Of a DNA stretch of 64,000 nucleotides, positions 11,279 to 23,884 are shown piece by piece (positions within the stretch are counted from its first letter, which is position 1; the number at the start of each line of letters is the position of its first letter). Source of the DNA: Dipteris shenzhenensis (lineage: Eukaryota; Polypodiophyta; Polypodiopsida; Gleicheniales); NCBI GenBank assembly GCA_047967505.1, contig CM106539.1, one strand, 5' to 3'. Made by a program: the position numbers and the translations under genes. Below the pieces are notes generated by a model, which saw only the letters and a program-made list of their open reading frames with translations, searched no databases and had not been told where the DNA came from.

Positions 11279-14200
11279 TTAGGGTGGAGCACAGTACTTA
11301 GTGGGATGTTGGGCCCAATAGGGCGCACCTTCTCTGGAAAGCATATCGGGGAGAATATTGGTACTGCCCTTTTTCCATTCAACCTGAAAATCATACATAG
11401 CAAAGAATTCTTGCCATCTGGCAAGACGGCCGCGTCCAATCTGCTTATCAATCTTTCGAGTGCAGAAGGTACGGAAATTCTGATTATCTGTGCGTACAAG
11501 AAAAGGCTTATTCAGGATGAAGAGTTCCAATTTTTGAATTACCTTTTTGACGGCCAAAATCTCTTTTTCGATTGAATGATAGTTGCGCTCGGCTCCTTGG
11601 AAAATACCAGATCGAAAAGCACAAATACGTTCTTGCTGTGGAGCTGTGCTTTCAAGTAAGATCGCACCCCAGAACTCATCAGATGCATCGGTTTCAATGA
11701 TGAGGTTAGCGTTGACAGAAGGGATAGCTAATGGCGGTAAAGACTGGAGGTGTTGTTTGATATTTGCCAGAGCAGTGGATTGGGCTCTGGACCATCCTTG
11801 CGTAGGCAGAGTTGAAGGAGATAGCGATCTCGGGCCAGGTGCTGATAGAAAGGGGCAATATAATTCAAGCACCCAAGAAAGCGTTGGAGTTGATGACGAT
11901 CCCGGATCTCCGCAGGGAAAGCAGCAAGGGCTTTTAAAAAATGGTCCTGTAGTTGAATTGCTCCATTAGTGATTAGAACCCCTAAGAAGTCAATAGATGC
12001 TTTACCAATTTGAATTTTGGAGGGAGAAAGAACCAGGCCCTTTTGTTGGAGGAGATCATGGATAACCTGAAGGTGCTGCAAATGGAGATGAGGATTTTTG
12101 CTATAGATTAAGATGTCATCAATATAAACTAAGCAAAATGCATGATAGGGAGCGAAGATTGAATCCATGTAGCGCTGGAATTCCACTAGTGCAGTTTTCA
12201 GGCCAAAGGGAAGCACTGTCCATTCATAAAAGCCTTGGGGGACCACAAACCCAGTTTTGTACTGGTCCTCAGGCAAGAGGCCTATCTGCCAGAAGCCAGC
12301 TTTAAGATCTAACTTAGAAAATATTGTGGCTCCGCTGATCTGTTGCATTAAATATTCCTTATTGGGCAGAGGGTAAGAAATTGGAATGAGACACTTATTG
12401 AGAGGTTTATAATTTATGACTAACCTCTTCTTACCCCTTTTTTGCTCTAAATGTTTGTTCACATAAAATGCAGCAGCTGCCCAAGCAGATGTGGATTCCC
12501 TGATTAATCCCTGTTGTAATAAAGCAGCAATCTCCTCATTACAGAGTTGTCGATCTTCAGCAGTAAAACCATAAGGGCTTTCCTTATATGGTTTAGCGCC
12601 TTCTTTAATGGGCAAGCCAATCCGATGATGATGTACATGTTTGAAGGCTTGTGGCGAATCACCGCTACAATGTTGGAGTAATTGTTGCTCCATGTCAGCA
12701 AGAGTATTACATAGCAAGAGAGTATGAGTCTGGCGGCGAAGCTGTTTGGCTGTATCCTGAGTCACAAGATCGTTGACCAGATCGCGGAGTTCCTGATCAG
12801 TAAGGAGAGGTTGCGCATCCGGAGGAGGACTGAACTCAGCAGGAGGATGCGGAGGAGATGGCATGGGTGACGCACGATATTGATCAGGGACTGGGCAATG
12901 TTGCGACATCTGATTGACTATGGCAAGATCCTCCTCATAAGGTTTCAAGATTTGGGAGACCTTGACACGAGCAGGAATTTGTACAAGCTCCTGATTGATA
13001 GTTAGAACCATTGTCTCCGTAGAGAAACCGAAAGGCAAATGTCGATTGAGGAAGTCGTTACCAATAACCAGGTCAATCCCTTGTGATTCCAATTGATAGA
13101 AATTGATTTCAATTGGATGCCCAGCCAAGGAAATGGAGATGTTGGAGGCATACCGTTTGCAAGCAATAACACCTCCGCCCATAGTAGAACCGTGCATGTG
13201 ATCGACTTCAGGAAGAGGCTCCCAACAGTAGGTAGGCAAAGCATTATATTTGCAAATATTCAAGCCGGAACCTGTATCTACTAAAGCAACCAAAGAATAG
13301 GGAGTAACACCTGGTGGTCGGAGAAGGACAGAAATAAGCCAGGTTTTCATAGTATTTCGGACTGGGGAAGCAGGAGAAGTGAAGAAATCCTGACAAGCAA
13401 AGGCAGCAGGCGGAAGACCTGAAGAACACTGAGTGAGATGAGTGGAAACCTTCTGATCAAGCGCATTAAGTGTAGACGTTAACTGTGTACATTGCGCCAG
13501 AATGGTAGCCGTATGGGTCTTCAAGGTCGTGAGATTCTCCTGAAGCCTATGAAACTGATTAGTACAAGTAGGAAGAGACAGGGAAGTTGTAAGAGTTTGT
13601 ATAGGAATTTGGGTAAAAGGAGGAGGAAGGTAACTAGGCGAAGGATCAGAGGGAGTATGGACAAAGTGAGGAGGACAAAAAACAGAGGGTCCACCAAAAG
13701 GGAGAGTAGTTGGTGGAGGAGGAACTAGGGAAGGAGGAAAAGGGAAAAAGGCTGGAGAGGGAATAGGTCGAGAGGGTCATGGTGGTGGCGAAGGCGGCAA
13801 AGGGAAATCTGTAATGTCGAGAGGTCTATCAGAACCAGAGTCGGAGTCGGCGGAGCTTGCCAAGAGATCAATAATATTCATCGAAGGAGTATTCATAAAC
13901 AAACTGATCTTTGTATCCATAGGCAAGGCTAATTGACAAGCCAAGCAATCGGGAGTGTTCGACTCGGAGCATTCATACAAAGAATGATCAGTGGCGCCTT
14001 GAGACACAACTTCCCAATTATGCGGATCATTCACCAAACTGAAAAAGCCTTTTAGTTGCTTCTGTTGAGGAGTCTTCGGGTGTTGAGGACAATCTTTAGC
14101 AAAGTGGCCTTTTTTGCCACAAATAAAACAACCAGAAGAAGATCTTGACGAAAGACGACGCTTGCGCAGAAAGCGTTGGGGTTGGCGTTGATAGCGACGG

Positions 14201-16967
14201 CGCCAATGTATTTTTCGGAGGCACGGAAAAGTATTAGACCCACCGCAAGAGCACTGAGATTTCTTAAAAGAAGCTCGTCGTTTAGAAGCAGAGTGGCATG
14301 CGAAAGAGCCCGCAGAAGATGTAGAACATAAATCATGATGGCCCACAAACTGCTGACAGATAGAAGGCGAAACCAGACTAATTTCCTTGATCTTGTTCTT
14401 TAGTGTATACTCTGTACACTGCTTTCTGATATAAACCTGAACAAGCTGGAAAAGATTAGCAAATGTAAAATCAGCCACAGTTTTATGTACCTCTGTGGGT
14501 TGATTGTTGATGTTCAGGATCTTGGTCTGGCCTTCAATGAGAGAATTAACCGCTTCACCAAGCTTATGGGGAAGACTGAACAGATAATGGCGCTTGGCGG
14601 AGACGTCAGCAAAGATGCCAGCCCTATAAACTAATTGTTGGGCATGGGCATTGTATTGGGCTAACTGAAAGAGGTCGCAGAGCTTAAGAGCAAAGAATTC
14701 ATTGGAAGCCTGCGCTCGATCATCAGTGAATGTGGGCAGAAACTGATTGGTGATGGCGGCAATCAGGGCATCAGGTGCATTCGCTTGTTGTTGCGTATCC
14801 TGACTGCTGAAAATCTGTTCCTTAGATTGCTCAGACAAGAATTCCCACCAATTGGCAAGGATGCCAGTAAACCCTTTGGTTGTTTCCACAGCCGCATCGC
14901 GAGGAGACCATTTATATACATTGACCAGCGACATCATATGCCCATAAAAAATCTTCAAAATATCCTTGATGGCTTGGGTAGAAGCACCATCCAAATTAAG
15001 CACGTACCCTGGAAAGGATTTGTATTGCAGACGGAAACGAAGTTCGCCTGCTTCGTTGAGGGTCCCGTCCGTATACTCCGGCATCTAATGATATTCAGGC
15101 ATCTTAGGTACACGACCAGGAGAATTGGGGAAGAGCGGACTTAGACCACTGGTAGGTTCCTCTTTGACTGCGCCTTGGTTCATGAGAGTAGGCACAGAAT
15201 TGGGCTGAGGCACAGGAGACATACGAGGAACAAGAGGGGGTGCATGAGGAAGCAGAGGATGGTCATCACTATCAGAGTCTGAATCAGGATCAGCTGGATG
15301 ATCCGATCCGATTGGTCCGGGGGCAGGATGAGGAAGCAAAGGAAAGAAAAGATCAGGCTCAAGAGGAATAACTCCTCCAAGGGGAGGCCGAATAGTTGTG
15401 ATGTCGGCATTATCCTGCTCCGTCCACCTAAACGCCCGGATGATGGGATGGCTAGGATCAAGCCATTCTGCAGCCTGTTCAGCATTGTAAGGCAGCTGGT
15501 CTGTAAGTTCACAACCGTCAAGATAAGAAGGAAGAGTAATCATACAGAGGGGATGAAAGTTATACTGAAGAGGAGGAGCAGCATCAGAGGGGGGAAGAGT
15601 ATAGAAAACAGCAGCAGAAGGACAAGGGACAGGATATACAGGAGTAGCAAGAGCCGAAGTAAGCTTGTCGTCGAGCTTAGCTAGAGCAAGCTGCAGATTG
15701 TAAAGAGCTAAGCGACACTCATCCAGGCTGGACTGTACTTGAATGTTATGGGCATTACATCAGTTCAGCTGCTGTTGCTCGACAGGAACGTGAGATAATG
15801 GGACAGATGGTGAAACAACAGCAAAAGGGGAAGAGATAAGCTTACTGTCAGTATCGACAGCCTCTTGATAGCCGGAAAGGGACGGCCATTCGGTAGGCTG
15901 AAACATCATGAGGGGCACTTTATGTGTGATGGCCTCAAAGTTGGATTGGATGTGAGGCACATGGTTAATGGCAGTCTCATGGCGGTACTGGAGACTAGCA
16001 TCACTGGGAAACTGGGAAGCAGCTGTTTGAGACACCCAATCACGCACCGCTTCCATTCGAGCAGAACTCTCAGGCAGAGGAGAAACTTCAGATGGAGGAG
16101 TACTGCTAATGGAAATATGGGAGGAAGCGGGAAAAGCCAGACGCATAACCTTCTTTGAGTGATCACCAGAACGGCGCTGGACAATTGCACGAGTTGGTGT
16201 GTCTTCGATCGTGTACGGAATGTCTTCCTGAGAATCCACTTCATTGACTATCTGTTGATAGTCCATGTCCCATTTAGCAGGCATGGGAACCGCATCGAAC
16301 TTGAACCGAGTCACCTCTGCATTGGTGGCTCCATAAAGAATGCATTCGTCAGGGGAGCGGATATTGCGAGGGATCGGATTGATCGTGGACACCAGGTAGT
16401 TGATGCAACGGACATGAATCGCACAATGTTCCGACCTGGGTTTCATCTGCAGCCCTTTGACATGGACATACAAACGGAGGGCTGTGGAGAGATGAGGATC
16501 TGCCAAAGACATCTTGAAGTTGGGATAAACAACAGTATATACAGGTTCTTTATTTAAAGAACCATGGACAAGACCAATCCTAGCGGCTTTAATAGACAGA
16601 TGACGAGTATCAACCAGACTAACCATGCAGGTGGCGTTAACGCAGACCGAAACAATGGTTCGATGGCTAACACGAAACAGCCATAGTGAATATATTGGTA
16701 ACCGGATCGAGTGAAGGACTCGATCTCGGACTGGGAAAAGAGAGGGAGATAGACGCCCGTATTGCCTTCATCGGCAATATTGATACACACTTCGGATATT
16801 TTAATATGGCGAAGTGCCTTATACTGAAACATCGAAAATTTATAGACCTCTTCCGGATCTATGATAGGGAGGTTCCAAGAATGCTTGGACTCCGTAAGTT
16901 CAGTGGTAGTGGAGGCAGAGCGGGGAGAAGAGATGCGAGTAGACAAAGCACGGAAGAGCTTGGCCAT
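11279..16967 (-). pseudogene. Near-complete pararetrovirus polyprotein (variant B)
   Basis: All domains are present over about 1,895 codons: MP from ATG 16,967, linker, coat protein (15,084 down to about 14,300), CCHC (14,089-14,130), Pro-rich linker, DTG protease (13,270-13,278), RT (YIDD near 12,120) and RNase H ending at 11,279. Breaks in reading order: a 1-nt deletion about 16,637, TGA 15,757, TAG 15,085-15,087, TGA 13,774, and a deletion of about 10 nt near 11,792. Between breaks, 598 codons of protease-RT and 435 codons of coat-protein region stay open. With its leader it forms a unit of 6,394 bp whose two ends both lie in the primer site. Confidence 0.93.
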
Positions 16968-17124
16968 CGTGATAAACAGAACAACGTTACAGAAACTGGC
17001 TTCACACGTCACGCTAGTGCTCAACCATGGAAACAGCACCTCTGGCCTGAAGGGGGGAGCGGCAGCGACAGGGTCCCAGACACTCTTCGAGTGAAACACA
17101 ACAACAATAACGAGGCTCTGATAC
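16968..17124 (-). promoter_or_regulatory. Leader end with truncated primer-binding site
   Basis: The segment between the MP start and the primer site. Eleven bases of the tRNA-Met primer site remain (17,114-17,124) before the joint. The same unit ends at 10,731 in the first five primer-site bases, so only GTA is shared by its two ends. Confidence 0.83.
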
Positions 17125-17263
17125 ACAAGCACTGGTATTCTCTTGCCCACAAAGAATTGGTGGGAATTCTTGTCTGAGCAATCTAAGGAACAGATTTTCA
17201 ACAGTCAGGATACGCAACAACAAGCGAATGCACCTGATGCCCTGATTGCCGCCATCACCAATC
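17125..17263 (+). pseudogene. Two filler fragments: promoter piece and coat-protein piece
   Basis: Bases 17,125 to about 17,151 match the region just upstream of the TATA box (CACAAGCACTGGTATTC...). From about 17,152 to 17,263 the sequence is coat protein (NWWEFLSEQSKEQIFNSQD...), plus strand. Neither piece is in genomic context. They sit between two genome-length minus-strand units and look like template-switch or end-joining filler. Confidence 0.8.
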
Positions 17264-17807
17264 AAATGACAAAACGCTTGCCTATACTCACGTCTGCTCA
17301 GATATGGTAAACGAAACGATTACCGATAGCGATACCGAGAGGGATAGTGAAATGGAACTGAGGAGACGATACAACAATGAGAAGGAGATAGCGAGGATAC
17401 GGCGTTTCAGGGCGAGACTCACAGGTGGGGTTGGAGCGAGAGGAAGCGAACATGAGAGAGTAGAAGATCCGAATAGGCGATTTCTTAGCTTCAAGTGCAG
17501 AGGCGAGCGAAGGCATAAGGAAAACAGAACAAAGACAAGAGACTTGAAGATTGGAAGACTACAAGCTTGTATTGCCGAGGAGGAGAGAAATGTTTACAAG
17601 AGGACTCTAGGCAGACTCTGCCCGAGAATGAAGGACTTGGGTCCTTTATATACAATTGTGGGCAAGAGAATACCAGTGCTTGTGTGCAATCCAGGGGGCT
17701 ACTTTTGCAAACCGGGGGCGTTAGTGGTTTGGAAAAAGTGAAGGTCTTATCTGGCATGCCAGACAGTGTCTATTCACTGTACACTTTTGTTAGTGGAAGT
17801 ACAGATG
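17264..17807 (-). promoter_or_regulatory. Promoter and leader (variant B) with intact small ORF
   Basis: TATA box (reverse complement) at 17,643-17,652, perfect 14-bp palindrome at 17,750-17,763, and an intact 72-codon leader ORF at 17,298-17,516 on the minus strand. Polyprotein TAA is at 17,808-17,810. The left end abuts the position where the primer site would begin. Confidence 0.84.
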
Positions 17808-20800
17808 TTAGGTCGGAGCACAGTACTTAGTGGGATGTTGGGCCCAATAGGGCGCACCTTCTCTGGAAAGCATATCGGGGAGAATATTGGTACTGTCCTT
17901 TTTTCATTCAAGCTGAAAATCATACATAGCAAAGAATTCTTGCCATCTGGCAAGACGGCCGCGTCCAATCTGCTTATCAATCTTTCGAGTACAGAAGGTA
18001 CGGAAATTCTGATTATCTGTGCGTACAAGAAAAGGCTTATTCAGGATGAAGAGTTCCAATTTTTGAATTGCCTTTTTGACGGCCAAAATCTCTTTTTCGA
18101 TAGTTGCGCTCGGGTCCTTGGAAAATACCAGATCGGAAAGCACAAATACGTTCTTGCTGTGGAGCTGTGCTTTCAAGTAAGATCGCACCCCAGAACTCAT
18201 CAGATGCATCGGTTTCAATGATGAGGTTAGCGTTGACAGAAGGGATAGCTAATGGCGGTAAAGACTGGAGGTGTTGTTTGAAATTTGCCAGAGCAGTGGA
18301 TTGGGCTAGACTGGACCATCCTTGCGTAGGCAGAGTTGAAGGAGATAGCGATCTCGGGCCAGGTGCTGATAGAAAGGGGCAATATAATTCAAGCACCTAA
18401 GAAAGCGTTGGAGTTGATGACGACGATCCCGGATCTCCGCAGGGAAAGCAGCAAGGGCTTTTAAAACATGGTCCTGTAGTTGAATTGCTCCATTAGTGAT
18501 TAGAACCCCTAAGAAGTCAATAGATGCTTTACCAATTTGAATTTTGGAGGGAGAAAGAACCAGGCCCTTTTGTTGGAGGAGATCATGGATAACCTGGAGG
18601 TGCTGCAAATGAAGATGAGGATTTTTGCTATAGATTAAGATGTCATCAATATAAACTAAGCAAAATGCATGATAGGGAGCGAAGATTGAATCCATGTAGC
18701 GCTGGAATTCCATTGGTGCAGTTTTCAGGCCAAAGGGAAGCACTGTCCATTCATAAAAGTCTTGGGGGACCACAAACCCAGTTTTGTACTGGTCCTCAGG
18801 CAAGAGGCCTATCTGCCAGAAGCCAGCTTTAAGATCTAACTTAGAAAATATCGTGGCTCCGCTGATCTGTTGCATTAAATATTCCTTATTGGGCAGAGGG
18901 TAAGAAATTGGAATGAGACACTTATTGAGAGGTTTATAATTTATGACTAACCTCTTCTTACCCCTTTTTTGCTCCGAATGTTTGTTCACATAAAATGCAG
19001 CAGCTGCCCAAGCAGATGTGGATTCCCTGATTAATCCCTGTTGTAATAAAGCAGCAATCTCCTCATTACAGAGTTGTCGATCTTCAGCAGTAAAACCATA
19101 AGGGCTTTCCTTATAGGGTTTAGCGCCTTCTTTAATGGGCAAGCCAATCCGATGATGATGTACATGTTTGAAGGCTTGTGGTGAATCACCGCTACAATGT
19201 TGGAGTAATTGTTGCTCCATCTCAGCAAGAGTATTACATAACAAGAGAGTATGAGTCTGGCGGCGAAGCTGAGCCACAAGATCGTTGACCAGATCGCGGA
19301 GTTCCTGATCAGTAAGGAGAGGTTGCGCATCCGGAGGAGGACTGAAATCAGCAGGAGGATGCGGAGGAGATGGCGTGGGTGACGCACGATATTGATCAGG
19401 GACTGGGCAATGTGGCGACATCTGATTGACGATGGCAAGATCCTCCTCATAAGGTTTCAAGACTTGGGAGACCTTGACACGAGCAGGAATTTGTACAAGC
19501 TCTTGATTGATAGTTAGAACCATTGTCTCCGTAGAGAAACCGAAAGGCAAATGTCGATTGAGGAAGTCGTTACCAATAACCAGGTCAATCCCTTGTGAGT
19601 CCAATTGATAGAAATTGATTTCAGTTGGATGCCCAGCCAAGGAAATGGAGATGTTGGAGGCATACCGTTTGCAAGCAATAACACCTCCGCCCATAGTAGA
19701 ACCGTGCATGTGATCGACTTCAGGAAGAGGCTCCCAACAGTAGGTAGGCAAAGCATTATATTTGCAAATATTGAAGCCGGAACCTGTATCTACTAAAGCA
19801 ACCAAAGAATAGGGAGTAACACCTGGTGGTCGGAGAAGGACAGAAATAAGCCAGGTTTTCATAGTATTTCGGACTGGGGAAGCAGGAGAAGTGAAGAAAT
19901 CCTGACAAGCAAAAGCAGCAGGCGGAAGACCTGAAGAACACTGAGTGAGATGAGTGGAAACCTTCTGATCAAGCGCATTAAGTGTAGACGTTAACTGTGT
20001 ACATTGCACCAGAATGGTAGCCGTATGGGTCTTCAAGGTCGTGAGATTCTCCTGAAGCTTATGCATTTGATTAGTACAAGTAGGAAGAGACGGGGAAGTT
20101 GTAAGAGTTTGTACAGGAATTTGGGTAAAAGAAGGAGGAAGGTAACTAGGCGAAGGATCAGAGGGAGTATGGACAAAGTGCGGAGGACGAAAAACAGAGG
20201 GTCCACCAAAAGGGAGAGTAGTTGGTGGAGGAGGAACCAGGGAAGGAGGAAAAGGAAAAAAGGCTGGAGAGGGAATAGGTCGAGAGGGTCGTGGTGGTGG
20301 CGAAGGCGGCAAAGGGAAATCTGTAATGTCGAGAGGTCTATCAGAACCAGAGTCAGAGTCGGAGCTTGCCAAGAGATCAATAATATTCATCGAAGGAGTA
20401 TTCATAAACAAACTGATCTCTGTATCCATAGGCAAGGCTAATTGACAAGCCAAGCAATCGGGAGTGTCCGACTCGGAGCATTCATACAAAGAATCATCAG
20501 TGGCGCCTTGAGACACAACTTCCCAATTATGCGGATCATTCACCAAACTGAAAAAGCCTTTTAGTTGCTTCTGTTGAGGAGTCTTCGGTTGTTGAGGACA
20601 ATCTTTAGCAAAGTGGCCTTTTTTATCACAAATAAAACAACCAGAAGAAGATCCTGACGAAAGACGACGCTTGCGTAGAAAGCGTTGGGGTCGGCGTTGA
20701 TAGCGACGGCGCCAATGTATTTTTCGGAGGCGCGGAAAAGTATTAGACCCACCGCAAGAGTACTGAGATTTCTTGAAAGAAGCTCATCGTTTAGAAGCAG

Positions 20801-23477
20801 AGTGGCGTGCGAAAGAGCCCGCAGAAGATGTAGAACAGAAATCATGATGGCCCACAAACTGCTGACAGATAGAAGGCGAAACCAGACTAATTTTCTTGAT
20901 CTTGTTCTTCAGTGTATACTCTGTACACTGCTTTCTGATATAAACCTGAACAAGCTAGAAAAGATTAGCGAATGTAAAATCAGCCACAGTTTTATATACC
21001 TCTGTGGGTTGATTGTTGATGTTCAGGATCTTGGTCTGGCCTTCAATGAGAGAATTAACCGCTTCACCAAGCTTATGGGGAAGACTGAACAGATAATGGC
21101 GCTTGGCGGAGACGTCAGCAAAGATGCCAGCCCTATAAACTAATTGTTGGGCATGGGCATTGTATTGGGCTAACTAAAAGAGGTCGCAGAGCTTAAGAGC
21201 AAAGAATTCATTGGAAGCCTGCGCTCGATCATCAGTGAATGTGGGCAGAAACTGATTGGTGATGGCGGCAATCAGGGCATCAGGTGCATTTGCTTGTTGT
21301 TGCGTATCCTGACTGCTGAAAATCTGTTCCTTAGATTGCTCAGACAAGAATTCCCACCAATTGGCAAGGATGCCAGTAAACCCTTTGGTTGTTTCCACAG
21401 CCGCATCGCGAGGAGACCATTTATATACATTGACCAGCGACATCATATGCCCATAAAAAATCTTCAAAATATCCTTGATGGCTTGGGGAGAAGCACCATC
21501 CAAATTAAGCACGTACCCTGGAAAGGATTTGTGTTGCAGACGGAAACGAAGTTCGCCTGCTTCGTTGAGGGTCCCGTCCGTATACTCCGGCATCTACTGA
21601 TATTCAGGCATCTTGGGTACACGACTAGGAGAATTGGGGAAGAGCGGACTTGGACCACTGGCAGGTTCCTCTTTGACTGCGCCTTGGTTCATGAGAGTAG
21701 GCACAGAATTGGGCTGAGGCACAGGAGACATACGAGGAACAAGAGGGGGTGCATGAGGAAGCAGAGGATGGTCATCACTATCAGAGTCTGAATCAGGATC
21801 AGCTGGATGATCCGATCCGATTGGTCCGGGGGCAGGATGAGGAAGCAAAGGAAAGAAAAGATCAGGCTCAAGAGGAATAACTCCTCCAAGGGGAGGCCGA
21901 ACAGCTGTGATGTCGGCATTATCCTGCTCCGTCCACCTAAACGCCCGGATGATGGGATGGCTGGGATCAAGCCATTTTGCAGCCTGTTCAGCATTGTAAG
22001 GCAGCTGGTCTGTAACTTCACAACCGTCAAGATAAGAAGGAAGAGTAATCATACAGAGGGGATGAAAGTTATACTGAAGAGGAGGAGCAGCATCAGAGGG
22101 GGGAAGAGTATAGGAAACAGCAGCAGAAGGACAAGGGACAGGATATACAGGAGTAGCAAGAGCCGAAGTAAGCTTGTCGTCGAGCTTAGCTAGAGCAAGC
22201 TGCAGATTATAAAGAGCTAAGCGACACTCATCAAGGCTGGACTGTACTTGAATGTTATGGGCATTACACCAGTTCAGCTGCTGTTGCTCGACAGGAACGT
22301 GAGATAATGGGACAGATGGTGAAACAACAGCAAAAGGGGAAGAGATAAGCTTACTGTCAGTATCGACGGCCTCTTGATAGTCGGAAAGGGACGGCCATTC
22401 GGTAGGCTGAAACATCATGAGGGGCACTTTATGTGTGATGGCCTCAAAGTTGGATTGGATGTGAGGCACATGGTTAACGGCAGTCTCATGGCGGTACTGG
22501 AGACTAGCATCACTGGGAAACTGGGAAGCAGCTGTTTGAGACACCCAATCACGCACCGCTTCCATTCGAGCAGAACTCTCAGGCAGAGGAGAAACTTCAG
22601 ATGGAGGAGTACTGCTAATGGAAATATGGGAGGAAGCGGGAAAAGCCAGATGCATAACCTTCTTTGAGTGATCACCAGAACGGCGCCGGACAATTGCACG
22701 AGTTGGTGTGTCTTCGATCGTATACGGAACGTATTCCTGAGAATCCACTTCATTGACTATCTGTTGATAGTCCATGTCCCATTCAGCAGGCATGGGAACC
22801 GCATCGAACTTGAACCGAGTCACCTTTGCATTGGTGGCTCCATAAAGAATGCATTCGTCAGGGGAGCGGATATTGCGAGGGATCGGATTGATCGTGGACA
22901 CCAGGTAGTTGATGCAACGGACATGAATCGCACAATGTTCCGACCTGGGTTTCATCTGCAGCCCTTTGACATGGACATACAAACGGAGGGCTGTGGAGAG
23001 ATGAGGATCTGCCAAAGACATCTTGAAGTTGGGATAAACAACAGTATATACAGGTTCTTTATTTAAAGAACCATGGACAAGACCAATCCTAGCGGCTTTA
23101 ATAGACAGATGACGAGTATCAACCAGACTAACCATGCAGGTGGTGTTAACGCCAGACCGAAACAATGGTTCGATGGCTAACACGAAACAGCCATAGTGAA
23201 TATATTGGTAACCGGATCGAGTGAAGGACTCGATCTCGGACTGGGAAAAGAGAGGGAGATAGACGCCCGTATTGCCTTCATCGGCAATATTGATACACAC
23301 TTCGGATATTTTAATATGGCGAAGTGCCTTATACTGAAACATCGAAAATTTATAGACCTCTTCCGGATATATGATAGGGAGGTTCCAAGAATGCTTGGAC
23401 TCCGTAAGTTCAGTGGTAGTGGAGGCGGAGCGGGGAGAAGAGATGCGAGCAGACAAAGCACGGAAGAGCTTGGCCAT
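17808..23477 (-). pseudogene. Pararetrovirus polyprotein, all domains (variant B reference copy)
   Basis: MP starts at ATG 23,477. Approximate residues: MP 1-330 (30K Asp near 120), linker to 630, coat protein 630-900, CCHC near 946 (20,598-20,639), Pro-rich linker, DTG protease near 1,229 (19,782-19,790), RT YIDD near 1,608 (18,642-18,653), RNase H to about 1,889. The frame is open from MP through the linker to TAG 21,594-21,596. The coat protein has three further nonsense codons, near 21,174, 20,955 and 20,788. One zinc-knuckle Gly is Asp. From 20,546 to 18,306, 746 codons of linker, protease and RT are open despite a 12-nt in-frame deletion near 19,270. RNase H is shifted by deletions near 18,305 and 18,100. 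Confidence 0.94.
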
Positions 23478-23694
23478 CGTGATAAACAGAACAACGTTAC
23501 AGAAACTGGCTTCACACGTCACGCTAGTGCTCAACCATGGAAACGGCACCTCTGGCCTGAAGGGGGGAGTGGCAGCGACAGGGTCCCAGACACTCTTCGA
23601 GTGAAACACAACAACAATAACGAGGCTCTGATACTAAATGACAAAACGCTTGCCTATACTCACGTCTGCTCAGATATGGTAAACGAAACGATTA
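23478..23694 (-). promoter_or_regulatory. Leader segment with primer site and redundant end
   Basis: Sequence between the MP start and the joint. It contains the primer site (23,624-23,636, one mismatch, TAGTATC instead of TGGTATC) and then 59 nt of leader that repeat the left end of this unit. The joint at 23,694 leads to plus-strand protease-RT linker. Confidence 0.83.
23624..23636 (-). other. tRNA-Met primer-binding site (one mismatch)
   Basis: The reverse complement reads TAGTATCAGAGCC, one transition away from the consensus seen in other copies. It sits about 150 nt upstream of the MP start of the unit. Confidence 0.85.
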
Positions 23695-23884
23695 ACCTTA
23701 TGAGGAGGATCTTGCCATCGTCAATCAGATGTCGCCACATTGCCCAGTCCCTGATCAATATCGTGCGTCACCCATGCCATCTCCTCCGCATCCTCCTGCT
23801 GAGTTTAGTCCTCCTCCGGATGCGCAACCTCTCCTTACTGATCAGGAACTCCGCGATCTCGTCAACGATCTTGTGCCTCAGGAT

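Larger units (their letters stand above)
17264..23694 (-). mobile_element. Genome-length endogenous pararetrovirus unit with 59-nt terminal redundancy
   Basis: The 59 bases at 17,264-17,322 are repeated exactly at 23,636-23,694, so one genome is 6,372 bp here. Both ends lie beside the primer site: the left end abuts it and the right end passes it by 59 nt. This is the best copy for sizing and ordering the virus: leader, primer site, MP, CP, CCHC, protease, RT, RNase H, stop and promoter. A linear molecule opened at the minus-strand discontinuity with a short overlap would look like this. Confidence 0.9.

Noticed and set aside
21689-22030. 113-codon hydrophobic frame in the MP-CP linker, found in most copies
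   Set aside because: Looks like a membrane protein by composition but is the shifted frame of a CT-rich linker. No initiation context; conserved only because the main frame is.
10731-23694. Viral flanks as LTRs of an LTR retrotransposon
   Set aside because: The repeated units are whole genomes in permuted order, without TG...CA repeats, target duplications or integrase. A pararetrovirus explains them better.
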